A DNA stretch of 64,000 bases, from assembly GCF_001514495.1 (NCBI RefSeq), contig NZ_BCNM01000006.1, positions 214,245-278,244 on the forward strand. Reading direction: 5' to 3'. A program made the position numbers and the translations under genes. Numbering within the stretch: position 1 is the stretch's first letter; each line of letters starts with the position of its first letter. Of the stretch, positions 1 through 7,984 are shown one piece after another. Under the pieces are notes generated by a model. It worked only from the letters and a program-made list of their open reading frames with translations. It had not been told where the DNA came from and did not search any database. The stretch is from Paenibacillus pabuli NBRC 13638 (GTDB taxonomy: Bacteria; Bacillota; Bacilli; Paenibacillales; Paenibacillaceae).

Positions 1-353
1 AGCAGGCAGATCTGGTACTGCAGGACATTCGATATATCATACCGCACAATGTGAATTTATCTTCCTGGAAGAAAGTAGCTGCCGGGTTGTCGTATCCCCT
101 CGAACGTATATATACATCGAATGTGGAAGAGATCGGTCATTGCTTCTGTTCGGATCCGTATATCAATCTTCAAGCTGTTCTGGAGCAGGAGCTTCTGCGA
201 CCGGAGGATTACTATCTGCTTGTCACGGTTGGTCTTGGGGTTACCTTCAGCGTAGCGGTGATGCAATATGCAGGAATTAGGGGGGATAGGCGTGACGACA
301 GTGTTGACCGATTTTTCAAGCCGGTTGAAGTGGGCGTTAACGGGCCAGCATGA
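1..353 (+). CDS. KAS III-like beta-ketoacyl synthase, C-terminal fragment (5' end outside window)
   Basis: The reading frame is open from the left edge (frame of base 3) to a TGA at 351-353, so only about the last 116 residues are seen. They contain IPHNVN, the His-x-x-Asn block of the ketoacyl-synthase III active site, and then EIGHCFCSDPYINLQ. In housekeeping FabH the second block is GNT, with a catalytic Asn; here that Asn is a His (GHC). The same block is GHT in the homologue at 4143-5129, so the two genes are paralogues with the same change. The catalytic Cys lies upstream and cannot be checked. The last 60 bases overlap the ATP-grasp gene, as expected in a translationally coupled operon. 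The thiolase-fold family call is firm; substrate is unknown. Confidence 0.8.
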   Translation, partial: QADLVLQDIRYIIPHNVNLSSWKKVAAGLSYPLERIYTSNVEEIGHCFCSDPYINLQAVLEQELLRPEDYYLLVTVGLGVTFSVAVMQYAGIRGDRRDDSVDRFFKPVEVGVNGPA

Positions 354-1680
354 TGTTACTTTTATATTCCTGAACAACTTTGAGGTGGAGGAATATTGGA
401 GTGATCCGGAAATTCTTAAGCTGCCTTCATTGAGTATTGGCTCTGCTGCAGACGTTGTTAACCGGATGGAGGAACTGGGGCTTTTTCTCGCCGGCGAGAA
501 CGATATCATTCTGCTCAAGAGTGTGCCGGATCAAGCTTTTATGGCCGAGGCACAGTCACTCGGTTTTGGTCGGGCAAGGTGTGTTGCTGCAAGATGCAAT
601 GAGCCGGCTCTGAACATTACTGCTAATCTTCTGAATTGTTCAGAGACTCTGGACAAGCTGCGAAGTCTGTCTGAGGAGTCTGGAACTCGTGCTTTTCTAG
701 TTCCCTTCGGGACATCAGCCCAGGAAGAAGAGCTTTCCCGCCTTACGGGAATTCCTCTTGCCGTTCCCTCCGCAGACGTGTTCCGCAGGGTGAATGACAA
801 GGGTTATTCGCGCCGTCTCAACGCCGAACTGGGCATTCGCCAGATTCCTGGCGTAGAGTGTACGTCTCTGGAAGAGCTTGCATCCGGTTTCGAGCGTCTG
901 AAGCCTGTACTTGAACAGGGCGGGCGCCTTGTACTGAAGGATTCCATGGGTGTATCGGGCAAAGGCATCACCGTCATTGCCGATGAAACCCGGTTTCAAA
1001 AATGTATGAGCATGCTGGAGAAGCAGGCGAGTAAAAAGGACATTCACAGGATCAATTATGTGCTCGAACAATGGATTGACAAAATCTGTGACCTGAATTA
1101 TCAGATCCTCATCGATCGATCCGGTGGAGTCGAATTCCTCGGCGTAAAGGAGTCGCTGGTAGAGCAGGGTGTACACCAGGGACATCTCATGCCCTCTCGC
1201 CTGGATGATGTTCAACTGGGCATCATTCGGGAGGCAGCCATGCGAATCGGCGCAGCTTTGCACCGGGATGGGTATTATGGCATCGCCGGCATGGACGCAA
1301 TTCTGGACGAGGATAGCACGGTTTGGCCGAATCTCGAAATCAATGCAAGGTTTAATATGTCGACTTACCAGACGAATATTCAAAACCAATGGCTTCCGGA
1401 CGGCATGTTCGGCCTGGCGAAAAAGTACACTTTGCGGCTCATGCATCTGCTGGAGTACGGGGAGCTGCGCTCAAGACTGGGCGGGCTGATGTTCAAGCCG
1501 GAAAATGGCGAGGGACTGTTAATCAACAACTTTGCAACGGTTAATGCGGCATTCAGAAGTGAAGGAAGCCTGTTTTCCGGGCGCCTGTATGGCGTAATTA
1601 TTGCGTCTTCCCCTGAACGGCTGCGAGCTATCGATGAATCGGTAGAAGCCGTTTTATCTTGCATAAACGAGGTGATGTGA
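292..1680 (+). CDS. ATP-grasp carboxylate-amine/thiol ligase (preATP-grasp, PGM1/BtrJ-like)
   Basis: A protein of about 462 residues. The central part carries an ATP-grasp core: RLVLKDSMGVSGKGI is the glycine-rich ATP lid, YVLEQWI the adenine-side strand, and EINARFNMS the metal-binding Glu/Asn segment. An N-terminal pre-ATP-grasp region and a C-terminal tail resemble PGM1-type ligases. ATP-grasp ligases activate a carboxylate as acyl-phosphate and join it to an amine or thiol. In butirosin biosynthesis BtrJ loads glutamate onto the carrier protein BtrI. The next two genes are a PLP decarboxylase and an ACP, matching the BtrJ-BtrK-BtrI set, so amino-acid loading of the ACP is the favoured role (inference). 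GTG at 292 is chosen because of the AGGGGGGATAGG ribosome site just upstream; an ATG at 268 lacks one. The stop abuts the next ATG. Confidence 0.85.
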   Translation: MTTVLTDFSSRLKWALTGQHDVTFIFLNNFEVEEYWSDPEILKLPSLSIGSAADVVNRMEELGLFLAGENDIILLKSVPDQAFMAEAQSLGFGRARCVAARCNEPALNITANLLNCSETLDKLRSLSEESGTRAFLVPFGTSAQEEELSRLTGIPLAVPSADVFRRVNDKGYSRRLNAELGIRQIPGVECTSLEELASGFERLKPVLEQGGRLVLKDSMGVSGKGITVIADETRFQKCMSMLEKQASKKDIHRINYVLEQWIDKICDLNYQILIDRSGGVEFLGVKESLVEQGVHQGHLMPSRLDDVQLGIIREAAMRIGAALHRDGYYGIAGMDAILDEDSTVWPNLEINARFNMSTYQTNIQNQWLPDGMFGLAKKYTLRLMHLLEYGELRSRLGGLMFKPENGEGLLINNFATVNAAFRSEGSLFSGRLYGVIIASSPERLRAIDESVEAVLSCINEVM

Positions 1681-2967
1681 ATGTCAGCGGAATATCAGGT
1701 TCAGCAGCTGCCCATCTCGGAAATAGCCGAGAGATTCGGGACGCCCCTGTATGTCTATGATGGGGATATACTGCGACAGGTGTATCAAGAACTCAGGGGC
1801 TCGCTTACGCCCCATGTGGAGCTGTTTTATTCACTGAAAGCCAATCCGAATATATCCATTGTACACATGCTGCAGGAGATGGGCGCACAGGCAGAGGTAT
1901 GCTCCCTGACCGAATTGCATACGGCTGTAAGTGCAGGAGTACCGCCAGAAAGCATTATTTTCCTTGGACCTGGTAAAAGCGATGAAGAGATTGCAGCCTG
2001 TATACGTTACGGCATTTATGCTATCGTGTGCGAATCGTTTCAGGAACTTGAGCGCATTGAGATGATCGCCGCGAATGAAGGGCGGATTGTATCCGTGGCT
2101 CTCAGAGTGAATCCTTCCTTTTCTGTTAAAGGGTCAAGGCTGACTATGGGCGGCAAACCGCGCCAGTTCGGTATGGACGAAGAAAGTGTTCTTCAGGGGA
2201 AGAAGCAGTTTGAAGGCTGCTCGCATGTGGAGATTATGGGACTTCACGTATACATGGGAACCCGCATGTTAGAAGTAGAACCCATTGCCGAGAATACCCG
2301 CCATATTCTGGATCTGGCGGAGCGGCTTGAGAATGAGCTTGATATTAAGCTGCGCATGGTCGATGTCGGCGGGGGATTGGGCGTGCCGTACCATGAAGGT
2401 GAACAGCCTCTGTCCATTGCATCCCTGACGGAACAAATAAATCCGCTGTTCGAAGCCTTTCGTCTTGGGCACCCGAATACCCGGTTGTTCATGGAGCTTG
2501 GGCGATATTTGGTAGGTACTTGCGGCATGCTGGTCAGCCGTGCTTTGTACGTCAAACAATCGTATGGAGAAAACTTTGTTGTGACGGATGGAGGGACGAA
2601 CTGTCATATGGCAGCAGTAGGTACAGGTTCCTACGTGAAGCGCAACTTTCCGATTGCATCCCTGACGCGTTACGGAGAAGCGCCTGTGGCCGAATACAAC
2701 ATTACGGGTCCCTTATGTACGCCCAACGATGTTGTGGGCAAACGTGTTCAGCTTCCTCTTATTACACGGGGGGACTTGATTGGGGTGTTTCACTCCGGAG
2801 CCTACGGGCCAACGGCTTCTCCAACGCACTTTTTGAGTCACGGAAGTCCGGCAGAAGTTCTGATTGTCGGCGGAGAGGCCCACTTGATCCGGGATAGGGA
2901 TACTCCGCAGGATCTGCTGGGCAAACAGCATTTGATTCAAGTATCCCACACGGCAATAACCAATTGA
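1681..2967 (+). CDS. PLP-dependent fold-III decarboxylase (diaminopimelate decarboxylase/BtrK-like)
   Basis: A 428-residue alanine-racemase-fold decarboxylase. Lys53 in YSLKANPN is the expected PLP Schiff-base lysine. GGGLGVPY is the phosphate-binding glycine loop, ELGR corresponds to the EPGR motif, GPLCTPNDV carries the substrate-side Cys and Asp of the DAP-decarboxylase family, and the late GAYG supplies the Tyr near PLP. The family removes alpha-carboxyl groups from diaminopimelate, ornithine or similar amino acids. BtrK decarboxylates glutamyl-S-ACP to a gamma-aminobutyryl thioester. The ATG directly follows the stop of the ATP-grasp gene with no gap, and an ACP gene follows, so decarboxylation of an aminoacyl-ACP is more likely than lysine biosynthesis. 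Which amino acid is used is unknown. Confidence 0.87.
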   Translation: MSAEYQVQQLPISEIAERFGTPLYVYDGDILRQVYQELRGSLTPHVELFYSLKANPNISIVHMLQEMGAQAEVCSLTELHTAVSAGVPPESIIFLGPGKSDEEIAACIRYGIYAIVCESFQELERIEMIAANEGRIVSVALRVNPSFSVKGSRLTMGGKPRQFGMDEESVLQGKKQFEGCSHVEIMGLHVYMGTRMLEVEPIAENTRHILDLAERLENELDIKLRMVDVGGGLGVPYHEGEQPLSIASLTEQINPLFEAFRLGHPNTRLFMELGRYLVGTCGMLVSRALYVKQSYGENFVVTDGGTNCHMAAVGTGSYVKRNFPIASLTRYGEAPVAEYNITGPLCTPNDVVGKRVQLPLITRGDLIGVFHSGAYGPTASPTHFLSHGSPAEVLIVGGEAHLIRDRDTPQDLLGKQHLIQVSHTAITN

Positions 2968-2976
2968 TAAGGAGAG

Positions 2977-3246
2977 ATGATGAACATGACGACTGCATTG
3001 TTGCTTGAAGAGATTAAGGGTGCTATTGCTGAAGTATTGAATACGGAAGCCCGGCAGGACATCCAATTGAGCACATCTTTATTTGACGAACTTTATCTGG
3101 ATTCGACTTCGGTACTGGAACTGCTGATGACGTTAGAGGATCGGATTGAGGGCCTGGAGATTGATCCGGACGAGCTGGAGCCAGATGTGTTCGATACGGT
3201 AGGCTCTCTGGCTGCTTACATCGAGAAGCAGCTGATCGCGGCTTGA
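2977..3246 (+). CDS. discrete acyl carrier protein
   Basis: A small acidic protein of 86-89 residues with the four-helix ACP pattern. LYLDSTSVLEL holds the D-S-x motif; Ser43 (counting from base 2977) is the expected 4'-phosphopantetheine site. The usual third residue is Leu; here it is Thr. The C-terminal half is rich in Asp/Glu, normal for ACPs. Starts at 2977, 2980 and 2986 are all ATG behind AAGGAGAG at 2969-2976; 2980 or 2986 gives better spacing. The gene sits between the decarboxylase and KAS III-like genes, and an Sfp-type transferase encoded at the end of the operon probably converts it to the holo form. It is likely the carrier on which the whole pathway runs. Confidence 0.9.
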   Translation: MMNMTTALLLEEIKGAIAEVLNTEARQDIQLSTSLFDELYLDSTSVLELLMTLEDRIEGLEIDPDELEPDVFDTVGSLAAYIEKQLIAA

Positions 3247-4124
3247 TGGCTTCGCCTGTTGCCATTCGGAAGATGGGGGTCAGGCTTTTTTTGGACAAAA
3301 ATCCTCCATTTGAGCATCCCGATTTGCTGCGCTTACACCAGGACATGTTTGCCGATACTCCGGTAAAATACAATGTTGATCTTCTACAGGAACGAAACAA
3401 CAATGCCTATCATGACATGAGCGTGGAACTGTTGGAAGCAACGGGACTTGATGGGATGATGCAGGATGTAGATGTACTGCTGCTCGCTTACAATTTCCCG
3501 AATATTCGCCCGGACATTTCAATTGTGAATTATTTGATGGATCGATATCAGGCGTCCTTTACCAGCTTTGCTGTAAATGATCTTGGTTTTGGCGCTCCTT
3601 TTGTGGCACTTCACATGCTTCAGCACTATTTGAGCCGGGAAGGTTACAACAAGGGCATGCTGCTGATCATGGATCAGACTTCTCTTCCGTATGAAACCAT
3701 GGAATTGAATGTAACGAACGGTCCGGATACCGCTGCAGTGATTTTGCTTGACCGGAGAACAGGCAGGGGACCCTGCCTGTTGGGCGTGGAGATGATACAT
3801 GCCGATCAGTCCATATCCGATACGGCGGCTCTGGTAATGGATCGATTATGCACGGAGACATCCATTCACCGGAGTCAGGTTACCTTGTTGATCCACCCTG
3901 ATCTGGAACAGGAATGTATGGGGCGTTCATGGTACGAGGATTTTGGATGGAAGGGGTGTTACGATCCATCACGCTGGAGCGCAGCTCCGTTCTTTGCATT
4001 ACAGGAACTTCTGGAGGATGAGGACAGGAGTGAGTACATATGCCTTATGCATCTGGAGCATACCGATTCATTCATTCACGCCCTGTTAATTCAAACTGGC
4101 GATGCAAGGGTGGACGGTCAGTAA
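3246..4124 (+). CDS. KAS III-like protein lacking the catalytic cysteine
   Basis: About 292 residues that align by eye with the KAS III protein encoded next (4143-5129), but the active-site strand reads NDLGFGAPF where the neighbour has QMNCASSI, so the nucleophile Cys is replaced by Phe. The His-Asn block (HNVN in the neighbour) is also lost, with IHPDLE in its place. It therefore cannot work as an ordinary ketoacyl synthase. Known precedents for a dead partner are PqsB with PqsC (KAS III fold) and the chain-length factor of type II PKS. The ATG at 3246 shares a base with the ACP stop (TGATG), implying translational coupling. I infer a structural or specificity subunit of a heterodimer with the following gene product. 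Confidence 0.72.
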   Translation: MASPVAIRKMGVRLFLDKNPPFEHPDLLRLHQDMFADTPVKYNVDLLQERNNNAYHDMSVELLEATGLDGMMQDVDVLLLAYNFPNIRPDISIVNYLMDRYQASFTSFAVNDLGFGAPFVALHMLQHYLSREGYNKGMLLIMDQTSLPYETMELNVTNGPDTAAVILLDRRTGRGPCLLGVEMIHADQSISDTAALVMDRLCTETSIHRSQVTLLIHPDLEQECMGRSWYEDFGWKGCYDPSRWSAAPFFALQELLEDEDRSEYICLMHLEHTDSFIHALLIQTGDARVDGQ

Positions 4125-4142
4125 CAAGGAGGAGGGAACAAC

Positions 4143-5129
4143 GTGACGTTCGGTATTGTGGATATTGGCGTCTATCTGCCTGAACAGATCCAGCAGCCGG
4201 AAGAGGTGCTGGCTGCCCTGGAACTGGGGAAGGGTGAACTTCAGTTTTTGCGCAAGTGCCATCACCTGGAAGGCGTACCTATGACGGATTCGAGTCAGAT
4301 GCTGGACGATACGATTGCGCTAGCTGTGGAATGCCTTCAGGGCAGGCAGTCCCTCGCCGCCATAGACCTTGTTCTCTATGTCCATTCCTTCCAGGTGCAG
4401 ACACCTGGCGACTACAGGCTGATACAACGTGTACTGCGACGTTTCGGAATGGAAGATGTACCTTTCTATGGCATATCCCAAATGAACTGCGCTTCGTCGA
4501 TAGCTGCTCTTCAATGGCTTGAACGCATTGCACAAACACAGCCTCACATTAAGGATGTGCTGCTTGTCTGTGCAGATCAATTCAATTTTCTGCCTTCCGA
4601 ATGGCGTTATCTACGCAAATCGGCGATCCTGGGTGATTCCGCCGTAGCCGTTCTGTTAAGCAGGGAGAGTCATCAGCATGTCGTTCAGGCGACGCATATT
4701 TTTCGGGATACCCGGTTCCATACCGGCTATCACGCAACGGCCGATGAGATTACGGCATTTAACCGATTGTATGTGGATCATATCATTCAAGGCATGGAAG
4801 AGCTGCTGTCCATGAAAGGCCTGACTCTTCAGGATGTGGATCATATCTTCCCCCATAACGTCAACTGGACAACCTGGAGGGAATTCTCGCGGCGAACGGG
4901 GATGGCGCAGGAGCGGATATATCTGGATAACATTCAGCGAATCGGGCATACCTTCTCTACGGACCCGTTTATTAATTTGAGTTCGGGGTTGGAGCAGGAC
5001 TGGGTTTGCAGGAAGGGACGCTCCATCATGGTCAGCATCGGGCTGGGCAGTTTTTTCGGTTTTGCATTGGTGGAGCATGGAGGAAACGAAGAACGAGTGA
5101 ACAGGAGGAGTGACAATGCAGGTCATTGA
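4143..5129 (+). CDS. KAS III-like beta-ketoacyl synthase (Cys-His, no Asn)
   Basis: A 328-residue thiolase-fold enzyme. Cys116 in QMNCASSIAA is the acyl-accepting nucleophile and His238 in FPHNVN the catalytic His. The third residue of the normal FabH triad, Asn of GNT, is replaced by His269 (IGHTFST), as in the paralogue at 1-353. A Cys-His dyad without that Asn is known from PqsC. Likely role: condense an acyl group with an ACP- or CoA-bound partner, or transfer the acyl group to another nucleophile. GTG at 4143 has the strong site AAGGAGGAGGG 7-17 bases upstream. The C-terminal tail overlaps the start of the next gene by 14 bases. Family is certain, reaction is not. Confidence 0.85.
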   Translation: MTFGIVDIGVYLPEQIQQPEEVLAALELGKGELQFLRKCHHLEGVPMTDSSQMLDDTIALAVECLQGRQSLAAIDLVLYVHSFQVQTPGDYRLIQRVLRRFGMEDVPFYGISQMNCASSIAALQWLERIAQTQPHIKDVLLVCADQFNFLPSEWRYLRKSAILGDSAVAVLLSRESHQHVVQATHIFRDTRFHTGYHATADEITAFNRLYVDHIIQGMEELLSMKGLTLQDVDHIFPHNVNWTTWREFSRRTGMAQERIYLDNIQRIGHTFSTDPFINLSSGLEQDWVCRKGRSIMVSIGLGSFFGFALVEHGGNEERVNRRSDNAGH

Positions 5130-5850
5130 ATTCCAGGGAGCGGGAGCGAAACCTGCTGGACTGCAAGCGGCTGGCGACCCCGTTGCCCCAGTCTCGGAAT
5201 TATTGGAGGATGCAACTGTGCGGTGGAGCAACCGTCCCGTGCTTTTGGCTGCAGGGGCATATCTGCTGGCGACAGCCCGCTTGATTGAACAAGAACCTAT
5301 GGTTTGGCATGAAGCATCCGGGGGGCTGTACCGTTGGGATCAGCTGCATGTCGTGTTTGTGCAGGACCGGATGCTGGAACCTTCCGCAATTCAACTATAC
5401 CGTGTGCAGCTGAATCCGGGCGAGGAGGCTCAGGAGTCCGGCAATGACGAGGGAACGAACTGGGGCGATGTTTTGAAAATCGGATTGCTCCAATTCCGGA
5501 CCGAATTGTGCAGGGCTGGTTTGGAACAGATGCGCAGACATTTGTCTGGTCGTATATCTGGTGGGCAATCCACCTTCCAGCATCAACTGGTGAAAGGCAT
5601 GGTCGCGGATATTCTGACAACGCTTTATATGACGGAGACGTTGCCTCAGGATCACTTCCTGTCAGCGAAGCCAGACCTTCCGTCTGGCCGGGTTCACGAA
5701 TGGATACATCAGGAACTGGATGAGGCCTTTAGACAGATCCAGCGCCTTGGTGGAGGCTTCGGATTTTTGAGACAGGGTGTATCTTCATATATATATACGG
5801 GCCAATTGGTGAAAAACATGCTGTTAACAGGCGAGGAGGATTATCGATGA
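5116..5850 (+). CDS. truncated acyl-CoA dehydrogenase-like protein
   Basis: About 244 residues; normal acyl-CoA dehydrogenases have 380 or more. The segment from about residue 140 (RAGLEQMRRHLSGRISGG, then FQHQLVKGMVADI) resembles the helical C-terminal domain of the family, where an Arg-Tyr-x-x-Arg helix is followed by the quotient FQ-x-x-x-x-LAD. The middle FAD-binding beta-domain motifs are not visible. It directly precedes and overlaps (ATGA) a full-length acyl-CoA dehydrogenase, so it may be a non-catalytic partner. Start: GTG 5110 sits too close to AGGAGG at 5103-5108, while ATG 5116 has 7-base spacing. The family assignment is tentative because only one domain can be recognised. Confidence 0.55.
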   Translation: MQVIEFQGAGAKPAGLQAAGDPVAPVSELLEDATVRWSNRPVLLAAGAYLLATARLIEQEPMVWHEASGGLYRWDQLHVVFVQDRMLEPSAIQLYRVQLNPGEEAQESGNDEGTNWGDVLKIGLLQFRTELCRAGLEQMRRHLSGRISGGQSTFQHQLVKGMVADILTTLYMTETLPQDHFLSAKPDLPSGRVHEWIHQELDEAFRQIQRLGGGFGFLRQGVSSYIYTGQLVKNMLLTGEEDYR

Positions 5851-7004
5851 TCACACCTTCAACCATTGCGGTCTTTGAGCATGTCATGAAGCAGTATGCG
5901 GCGGAGCTCCGTGAGGTCGGTCTTATCATTGACCGCGAGCCTGGGCGGATTCAGGAGTTTCTGCACTTGCCTTCCATGCAGGCCATCAATCATATGATGA
6001 TTCCACCGGAGTATGGGGGTCAACCGATCGTAACGGTAGGCAATGAACGATATTATGGACTTTCCTCTCTGGAACGGGTAATTACGATTGAGCAGCTGGC
6101 AGCAGGAGATGCAGGAGCTTTTCTGGGTGGGCCAGGTCCGTCGATGTCCAGTATCGTTATGATGGATTTAGCCGATGAGGAGCAGAAGGAACGATTTTAT
6201 AGCCATTTTTTGAAGGGCGCATCATGGGCCTTTTTTGCCATGTCGGAACCGGAGAAGGGTTCGGATGCTACCGATATGGGGACACGTATCACGCGTCATC
6301 CAGGCGGGGATATCGAGCTGAACGGTCATAAAATCTACATAGGAAACGGAAGCCGCGCAAGTGTCGGTCTGGTGTTTGCCCAGACCAATCGTACACCTCT
6401 TGGCATTCAGATCGCACTTGTTGACCCCTCCATGAAGGGCTTTACGGCAACCCCGCTGGATACGATGGGGCTGTGCGGACTGCAGATCAGTCATTTGAAG
6501 TTTGAAAACTTCGCACTGGAAGAGAAGGATATTATTGGACGTCATCTTAGTCCTACCAAACGGGGCTTGTGGGGAGCGCTGCGTACATTCCATCGCATGC
6601 GTCCTAGTGTAGCCGCATTGGCGCTTGGGGTTGCGCAGGCTGCGTACGATTACGTATTGGAGCACAGATCCATTTTCAAGGAGCAGGAAAAGATGGAACT
6701 GGAGAGAATGGAGATGCGTCTGCATTCGCTTCGAAGCATGATTCGCAATGCTGCGGCAGAGATTGATCATGATGCCCAAAAAGGGTACCTGGCCTCCCTT
6801 AGCAAAATTCGCGCAGCTGCGCTTGCCGAGGAAGCGACGGAAATGGCATTGGGTATGATGGGCCCCGGCTCGATGATGGAACATCCTTTGCTGAATAAAT
6901 GGTATCGCGATGCCAGGGCATTCGAGTTTATGGAAGGAACCACTTCCATTCAGAAGATCAATGTGTTCCAAGCCTATGCCAACGGGAAGATGCAGCATGC
7001 CTGA
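5847..7004 (+). CDS. acyl-CoA dehydrogenase family flavoprotein
   Basis: A 385-residue protein with the normal acyl-CoA dehydrogenase layout. An N-terminal helical domain runs to about residue 125. FFAMSEPEKGSDAT is the signature that contacts FAD and the acyl group, IYIGNGSRA follows in the beta-domain, and the C-terminal helical domain ends with FEFMEGTTSIQKINV, the usual FAD/NAD-side motif. The family oxidises the alpha-beta bond of acyl thioesters; several secondary-metabolism members act on acyl-ACP instead of CoA. In this operon a role in desaturating the ACP-bound chain is likely. ATG overlaps the preceding stop as ATGA. The Glu in EGTTS sits where isovaleryl/short-chain members vary, so substrate cannot be read. 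Confidence 0.88.
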   Translation: MITPSTIAVFEHVMKQYAAELREVGLIIDREPGRIQEFLHLPSMQAINHMMIPPEYGGQPIVTVGNERYYGLSSLERVITIEQLAAGDAGAFLGGPGPSMSSIVMMDLADEEQKERFYSHFLKGASWAFFAMSEPEKGSDATDMGTRITRHPGGDIELNGHKIYIGNGSRASVGLVFAQTNRTPLGIQIALVDPSMKGFTATPLDTMGLCGLQISHLKFENFALEEKDIIGRHLSPTKRGLWGALRTFHRMRPSVAALALGVAQAAYDYVLEHRSIFKEQEKMELERMEMRLHSLRSMIRNAAAEIDHDAQKGYLASLSKIRAAALAEEATEMALGMMGPGSMMEHPLLNKWYRDARAFEFMEGTTSIQKINVFQAYANGKMQHA

Positions 7005-7965
7005 ACAATTGCTTAATGCTGCTGGCGCCCCTATCTATGTGGATCATATCTGCTGGGTTACAGCGGAGGATCATCTGTATACGCTGGACTGGCCAACGCC
7101 GGATGATTATTTTTACGTTTCCCCCCACATATACATGGAAGATCACTATTATGGTCGCGTCGGAACGCTTACCCGTTCGCTTATGGCGGATGGGAAACGC
7201 ATGACAGCTGGGGATCTTGCGCTCATGGTGATGGAGCAGTTGTCCACGGACGCTACGTGGGACTGGTTGATTTTTGCGCAGACCTGTCCCGAGCGCCATG
7301 CTCTTAATGCCCCGCTTGCCCGTATGCTCGAAACGGCTCCGTGGCACGTGAATTATCCGCTAGGATTGTCACATATGGGTGCGCTGGCCGGTACCGAGGC
7401 CATTCAGGCCGCCCAGTGGAGCATATGCCAGAAGGAACGCGCAGCCATTGTCCTGGTGGAACAGCGCGTACTTCATGACGATGGTCAGGTCGGTTATGGC
7501 CTGCAAGCCGAAAATCAAGGTGATACGGCTGATATGGCAGTTGCCCTTCAGGCGTGCAACGAACAAGGTGCATTGCAGGTACGCTATGCAGGGAGAAGAA
7601 ACATCCATTCCGACGAAGCCGGTTCTTTTGCCTCCGAGGTGATGGATATTATCCGTGAACTGATGAATGAATGCACAGCCGAACATCTCATCCTGCAGTC
7701 GAGGCTCGGGCTGCACATAAGCGGCAGCTCTATTTTGCATATTGGCCCTTCCCAGACGGTGTGTGTTCCGCATACGGATTACCAGAGTGGAGATGTATGG
7801 ATACAACTGGCAGAAAAATTGCAGCGGGGAATGATTGCGCCGGACGAACGGGTAGTCATGGTCTCGTGGGATGGCGACCGCTTGATATCCGCTTGCTGCG
7901 TGCATGTGATACATTTACCGCTGCTCAGCAGGCTAACAATGATTCAAGAAATCAGGACATCATGA
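6997..7965 (+). CDS. thiolase-fold (KAS-like) protein without recognisable catalytic Cys
   Basis: About 322 residues, weakly resembling the thiolase superfamily. WLIFAQTCPE and YPLGLSHMGALAGTEAI lie where the first half-fold and nucleophile elbow of ketoacyl synthases occur, and AAIVLVEQRV matches the strand after the elbow helix. At the elbow there is Gly-Leu-Ser-His-Met and no Cys, and no HNVN-like block is seen. It may be a second non-catalytic KAS-type subunit, in line with the Cys-less protein at 3246-4124. ATG 6997 lies 5 bases before the stop of the dehydrogenase gene, so the genes overlap by 8 bases; no strong ribosome site is present and coupling is likely. The family call is tentative. 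Confidence 0.5.
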   Translation: MPEQLLNAAGAPIYVDHICWVTAEDHLYTLDWPTPDDYFYVSPHIYMEDHYYGRVGTLTRSLMADGKRMTAGDLALMVMEQLSTDATWDWLIFAQTCPERHALNAPLARMLETAPWHVNYPLGLSHMGALAGTEAIQAAQWSICQKERAAIVLVEQRVLHDDGQVGYGLQAENQGDTADMAVALQACNEQGALQVRYAGRRNIHSDEAGSFASEVMDIIRELMNECTAEHLILQSRLGLHISGSSILHIGPSQTVCVPHTDYQSGDVWIQLAEKLQRGMIAPDERVVMVSWDGDRLISACCVHVIHLPLLSRLTMIQEIRTS

Positions 7966-7984
7966 ATTGTGGAGGTGACTTACG

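Noticed and set aside
715..1446. Minus-strand frame of 243 codons
   Set aside because: It is the antisense shadow of the ATP-grasp gene, with no ribosome site or domain.
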